This document shows positions 13,573 to 16,050 of a DNA stretch of 16,050 nucleotides, in pieces; position 1 is the stretch's first letter, and every line of letters begins with the position of its first letter. Source of the DNA: an uncultured Geobacter sp. (lineage in GTDB: Bacteria; Desulfobacterota; Desulfuromonadia; Geobacterales; Geobacteraceae); contig CALABV010000125.1 of the NCBI GenBank assembly GCA_937886325.1, positions 1 to 16,050 of the forward strand, in the 5' to 3' direction. The notes beneath the pieces were generated by a model, which saw nothing but the letters and a program-made list of their open reading frames with translations, was not told the DNA's origin and searched no databases. The translations under genes were made by a program, and so were the position numbers.

Positions 13573-15525
13573 TTACCCCACGGTCGCGGCTCCGTCGGAT
13601 GACTTTCCCGCTTTCTTCATCTGCTTCTGTCGATACATATCCTTGTCACCCCTGTCCAGGAGTTGTTCAATCGTGCACGGCTCAAGGACGTCATACCGGG
13701 CCGTCCCGAAGCTGAGAGAGAGGCGGTGGGGCCGGTCCGCCCGCCGATTATGCGCCCGCAGGTTTTCCTGAAGGCGGACGGTGATGCTTTCGCCGGGATC
13801 ATCCCCCGATTCAAGCGCGAACCCGACGAATTCGTCTCCTCCTATGCGGGAGACTATGTCGGAAGCACGGAAAGAGTCCCTCAGAATGTCCGCGGCATCC
13901 ATCAGGGCAATGTCTCCCTGATTGTGACCGAAGGTGTCATTTATCCACTTCATGTTGTCCAGGTCCACATAGAGAAGAACGATGCCCCGGCCCAACCGGT
14001 CCGCTATCTTCATGTGCTGGGCGGCGAGAGTAAGGAATCCCCGGCGGTTGTGAAGACCGGTAAGTTCGTCGATGAGCGACAACTCCCTCAGCTTCCGCTC
14101 GTTCTCTTTCTTCTCGGTAATATCCCGCCAATGGACGAGTTGAAGCTTCTCTCCCTTAATGGAAATGATGGTGATGGACACATCCACAATCATCCCGGCT
14201 CCATCGGATCGGAGAAATTCCCACTCAACATTGGCGTGCCCTTCGACGAACGCCGTTCGCATCACGCTCGCGACCTTTTCAGATGACGGTTGACCGTCCG
14301 GCTGGTACATGGGCGAAAATTCCGAAGGCCGGCGATGCAGGAGGCTTTCCCGTGAGGGAAGGCCCAACAACCGGACAGCTGCGTCGTTGCATTCGACGAA
14401 ACGGCACAGGTCGTCCAGGAGGAGTATCGGTTCCGGTGCGGCATCGAAGAGGAGCCGGAATCTCCCTTCACTGTCCCGGAGCTTTTCTTCGGTCATCTTC
14501 AGTTCACAAATGTCGTGGATGAGGACGAGGGATCCCGCGTCCCGTCTCCAGCTTCCCTCCAGAGCGGTTACCGTTACCTGTGCGACAAGCCGGTGAGCCT
14601 CCGGGCCGGGACCCAACTCGTCCACTTGGCCTCCACCGGCCAGGATGGCGGCGAGAAGTCCGGGGCATTTCGCGAGGACACTTTCACGGGGACTGCCCAC
14701 GGCAGTCTGAGGCGGCAGGGAAAGCAGCGGCACGGCGGCGCGATTGAAGTCAACAAGGAGCCCGGCGTGATTGAAGGCGAGCACGGCGTCTCCAAGGTTT
14801 TCCACGAGAACGCTCCGCGCCATGGGCGCAAGGTCGAACAGGCGAAAACGGAACAGGCCGAAGGCATAGAGGCCGCCTGACGTCGCAAGGGCAAAGGGTA
14901 TCGGATCGATCCCCCAGGGAACGACTCCGGCAAGATGGAGGATCAGTGCGCTCCAGGGGATAAGTGCGCCGGCGAGCATGAGAGCCGGCTGCGTCCGAAA
15001 GTGCTTCACGGACCGGACCATCATGCCGATAAACAGCGCGTTTCCCCAGAGAATGGCTATGTTCGAGTAGACAATATGAAGCCAGTACCAGATCCCTCTG
15101 GTAAAGGAAAGAACCGGAAACGGGCCGTCCGTGTCGATATCGATGGTGCGGTAATGGAGATGGTGCATCCCGTTGGTATAGAAGACGAGAACGGTAAGGA
15201 TCGACATCACAAACAGGACCGTCGTGATGGTGCGGGAAATCCGGCCGGAAGGCCGGTTGAAGCGGAGCGCCAGCAGTAGCCAGAACGCGGGCAGGAAAGA
15301 AATGCCGAGGTACTCAATCCTGGAGCCGACAAGCATTTCGGAAACCGTATTTCCGGAGAGCTCAAGGGCATAACCGCCGGTGTACAGGGCAACCGTCAGC
15401 ATGAGGCCGGTAAAAGCCGACGCTGATGGAACGGAGCGCCGCCTTATCCAGCCGAACCAGGCAAGGACAAGAGTGCCGATGGAGGATCCCGCAAGCACTA
15501 TGATACACAGCAAACGCACGCTCAC
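13573..15525 (-). CDS. 7TM-PAS-PAS-GGDEF diguanylate cyclase
   Basis: The product has 650 residues and starts at GTG 15525 with GAGGAA upstream. Residues 1 to about 225 form seven membrane helices of the histidine-kinase N-terminal 7TM type (GYALELSGNTVSEMLVGSRI, then LGISFLPAFWLLLALRF; ending AFGLFRFRLFDLAPMARS). Two PAS-like domains follow, from about 235 (NLGDAVLAFNHAGLLVDFNR) and from about 360 (FRLLFDAAPEPILLLDD), the second ending in a typical HWRDITEKKENERKLREL linker helix. The GGDEF domain (about 485-640) has LSLIDELTGLHNRRGF, the metal residue in YVDLDNMKWINDTFGH, and the intact active site IGGDEF at 561-566. The RASD at 553-556, five residues before it, is a proper inhibitory I-site. 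It should make cyclic di-GMP at the inner membrane under feedback control. The ligand of the 7TM or PAS part is unknown. No EAL or effector gene is near. Confidence 0.93.
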   Translation of the reverse strand: MSVRLLCIIVLAGSSIGTLVLAWFGWIRRRSVPSASAFTGLMLTVALYTGGYALELSGNTVSEMLVGSRIEYLGISFLPAFWLLLALRFNRPSGRISRTITTVLFVMSILTVLVFYTNGMHHLHYRTIDIDTDGPFPVLSFTRGIWYWLHIVYSNIAILWGNALFIGMMVRSVKHFRTQPALMLAGALIPWSALILHLAGVVPWGIDPIPFALATSGGLYAFGLFRFRLFDLAPMARSVLVENLGDAVLAFNHAGLLVDFNRAAVPLLSLPPQTAVGSPRESVLAKCPGLLAAILAGGGQVDELGPGPEAHRLVAQVTVTALEGSWRRDAGSLVLIHDICELKMTEEKLRDSEGRFRLLFDAAPEPILLLDDLCRFVECNDAAVRLLGLPSRESLLHRRPSEFSPMYQPDGQPSSEKVASVMRTAFVEGHANVEWEFLRSDGAGMIVDVSITIISIKGEKLQLVHWRDITEKKENERKLRELSLIDELTGLHNRRGFLTLAAQHMKIADRLGRGIVLLYVDLDNMKWINDTFGHNQGDIALMDAADILRDSFRASDIVSRIGGDEFVGFALESGDDPGESITVRLQENLRAHNRRADRPHRLSLSFGTARYDVLEPCTIEQLLDRGDKDMYRQKQMKKAGKSSDGAATVG

Positions 15526-15608
15526 AACTATTCCTCGCCCCTGCCGCTGATTCCCGGCGCCTTTCCGTATGGGTCAGGAACTGAAATGGATACTTTTTTA
15601 TAATTGTA

Positions 15609-15636
15609 CCTATACCGGCAAAAAATGCTTCGTCAA
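15609..15636 (-). promoter_or_regulatory. Candidate sigma-70 promoter of the GGDEF gene
   Basis: On the minus strand TTGACG (15636-15631; five of six) stands 16 bases before TATAGG (15614-15609; four of six). The start codon is about 85 bases further on. The spacer 15526-15763 otherwise holds only the speA terminator. Confidence 0.45.
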
Positions 15637-15690
15637 CGACAAAACCACGACTCATGAGAACAGAGACAGGCAGCGCACCCGCTCGGCAAC

Positions 15691-15731
15691 AAAAAGCCCC
15701 CGCATTTCCTTTCCGGAACATGGAGGGCTTT
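15691..15731 (-). terminator. Terminator after speA
   Basis: Read on the minus strand, AAAGCCCTC pairs with G-GGGGCTTT (nine pairs, one wobble), ending in TTTTT. The loop contains a second small hairpin TTCC-GGAAA-GGAA. It begins about 30 bases after the stop codon of the arginine decarboxylase gene. Confidence 0.65.
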
Positions 15732-15763
15732 CCCTGCGCCTTTCAATGGCTCTTCCCTGCCGG

Positions 15764-16050
15764 CTACTCTCCCAAGTAGGTATACCCCAGCAGGGTCCGG
15801 TCCAGCAGTTCGATAAAGTGGCTGCACTCCTCGATGGACACCTTGCGCTGGGACACCCCCTTCTCCAGGTGCTCCCGGACGCGCTTCAGTATCTCCGGCC
15901 CCTTGTACTGGACGTACTTGAGACTCTCCCAGCAGGCGTCGCCGTTAATAACCGTATCAATCATGTATCCGGTCTTTTTGTTGAAGGTGATATGCACGGC
16001 GTTGGTGTCGCCGAACAGGTTGTGCATGTCCCCCAGGATCTCCTGGTAGG
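15764..16050 (-). CDS. speA: Arginine decarboxylase, C-terminal part (runs off right edge)
   Basis: The last 95 codons of a biosynthetic arginine decarboxylase are present; the gene continues beyond the window. YQEILGDMHNLFGDTNAVHI contains the GDxHNLFGDTN block that is highly characteristic of SpeA and lies near the active site of this PLP enzyme. The end (MIDTVINGDACWESLKYVQY, then a helical stretch, and LLDRTLLGYTYLGE) is the normal family C-terminus, so the 3' end is intact. The enzyme turns arginine into agmatine for polyamine synthesis in the cytoplasm. The frame stays open to the edge. A terminator follows, and the diguanylate cyclase gene downstream has its own promoter, so speA is not co-transcribed with it. 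Confidence 0.93.
   Translation of the reverse strand, partial: YQEILGDMHNLFGDTNAVHITFNKKTGYMIDTVINGDACWESLKYVQYKGPEILKRVREHLEKGVSQRKVSIEECSHFIELLDRTLLGYTYLGE

Overview
The window looks like a chromosomal segment of a Gram-negative, exosortase-bearing bacterium. The evidence is a PEP-CTERM exported protein, lipoproteins, diderm-type murein enzymes (L,D-transpeptidase and M23 peptidase), a 7TM-PAS-GGDEF signalling protein and a moderately high G+C content by eye. A Desulfobacterota/Deltaproteobacteria-like or related environmental lineage fits best, but no rRNA, tRNA or taxonomic marker is present, so this is inference. I see no IS element, phage gene, CRISPR array, tRNA or rRNA.

Layout. Positions 1-536 (-) hold the broken start of a protein with a DUF11-like repeat; two compensating frameshifts are needed to read it, and it runs off the left edge. 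Positions 537-933 are a divergent regulatory region with a good sigma-54 (GG-N10-GC) site in front of the PEP-CTERM propeller-like gene (934-2067, +). From 10137 down to 2213 all genes are on the minus strand and nearly all act on the cell envelope. In transcription order they are: a lipoprotein (9454-10137); a possible stand-alone small RNA with promoter and strong terminator (9301-9413); an M23 murein peptidase with an in-frame amber codon (8663-9208); a DUF4349 lipoprotein (7605-8534); an HD-family hydrolase (6918-7553); an L,D-transpeptidase (6286-6870); a SIMPL/DUF541 protein (5362-6138); a small exported protein with STI1-like DP motifs (4970-5308); a YiiX/C92 papain-like hydrolase (3352-4935); and an MGDG-synthase/MurG-type glycolipid glycosyltransferase (2213-3355) whose start overlaps the hydrolase stop as ATGA.

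The right part holds an exported transglutaminase-like protein (10522-11715, +), an AT-rich spacer, a conserved hypothetical protein with paired-cysteine motifs (12064-12576, +), a small four-helix membrane protein (12726-13382, +), and a strong hairpin terminator between convergent genes (13456-13491). It ends with a 7TM-PAS-PAS-GGDEF diguanylate cyclase (13573-15525, -) and the 3' end of arginine decarboxylase speA (15764 to the right edge, -).

How the genes may work together: the minus-strand block reads like an envelope-maintenance neighbourhood. The tightest unit is the last three genes (STI1-like protein, C92 hydrolase, glycolipid glycosyltransferase), which are closely spaced or overlapping. 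I infer a coupled glycolipid-making and lipid/peptide-processing module. The observations most worth a second look are the amber-interrupted but otherwise perfect M23 gene, the small-RNA candidate, the sigma-54 site before the PEP-CTERM gene, and the C92-glycosyltransferase coupling.
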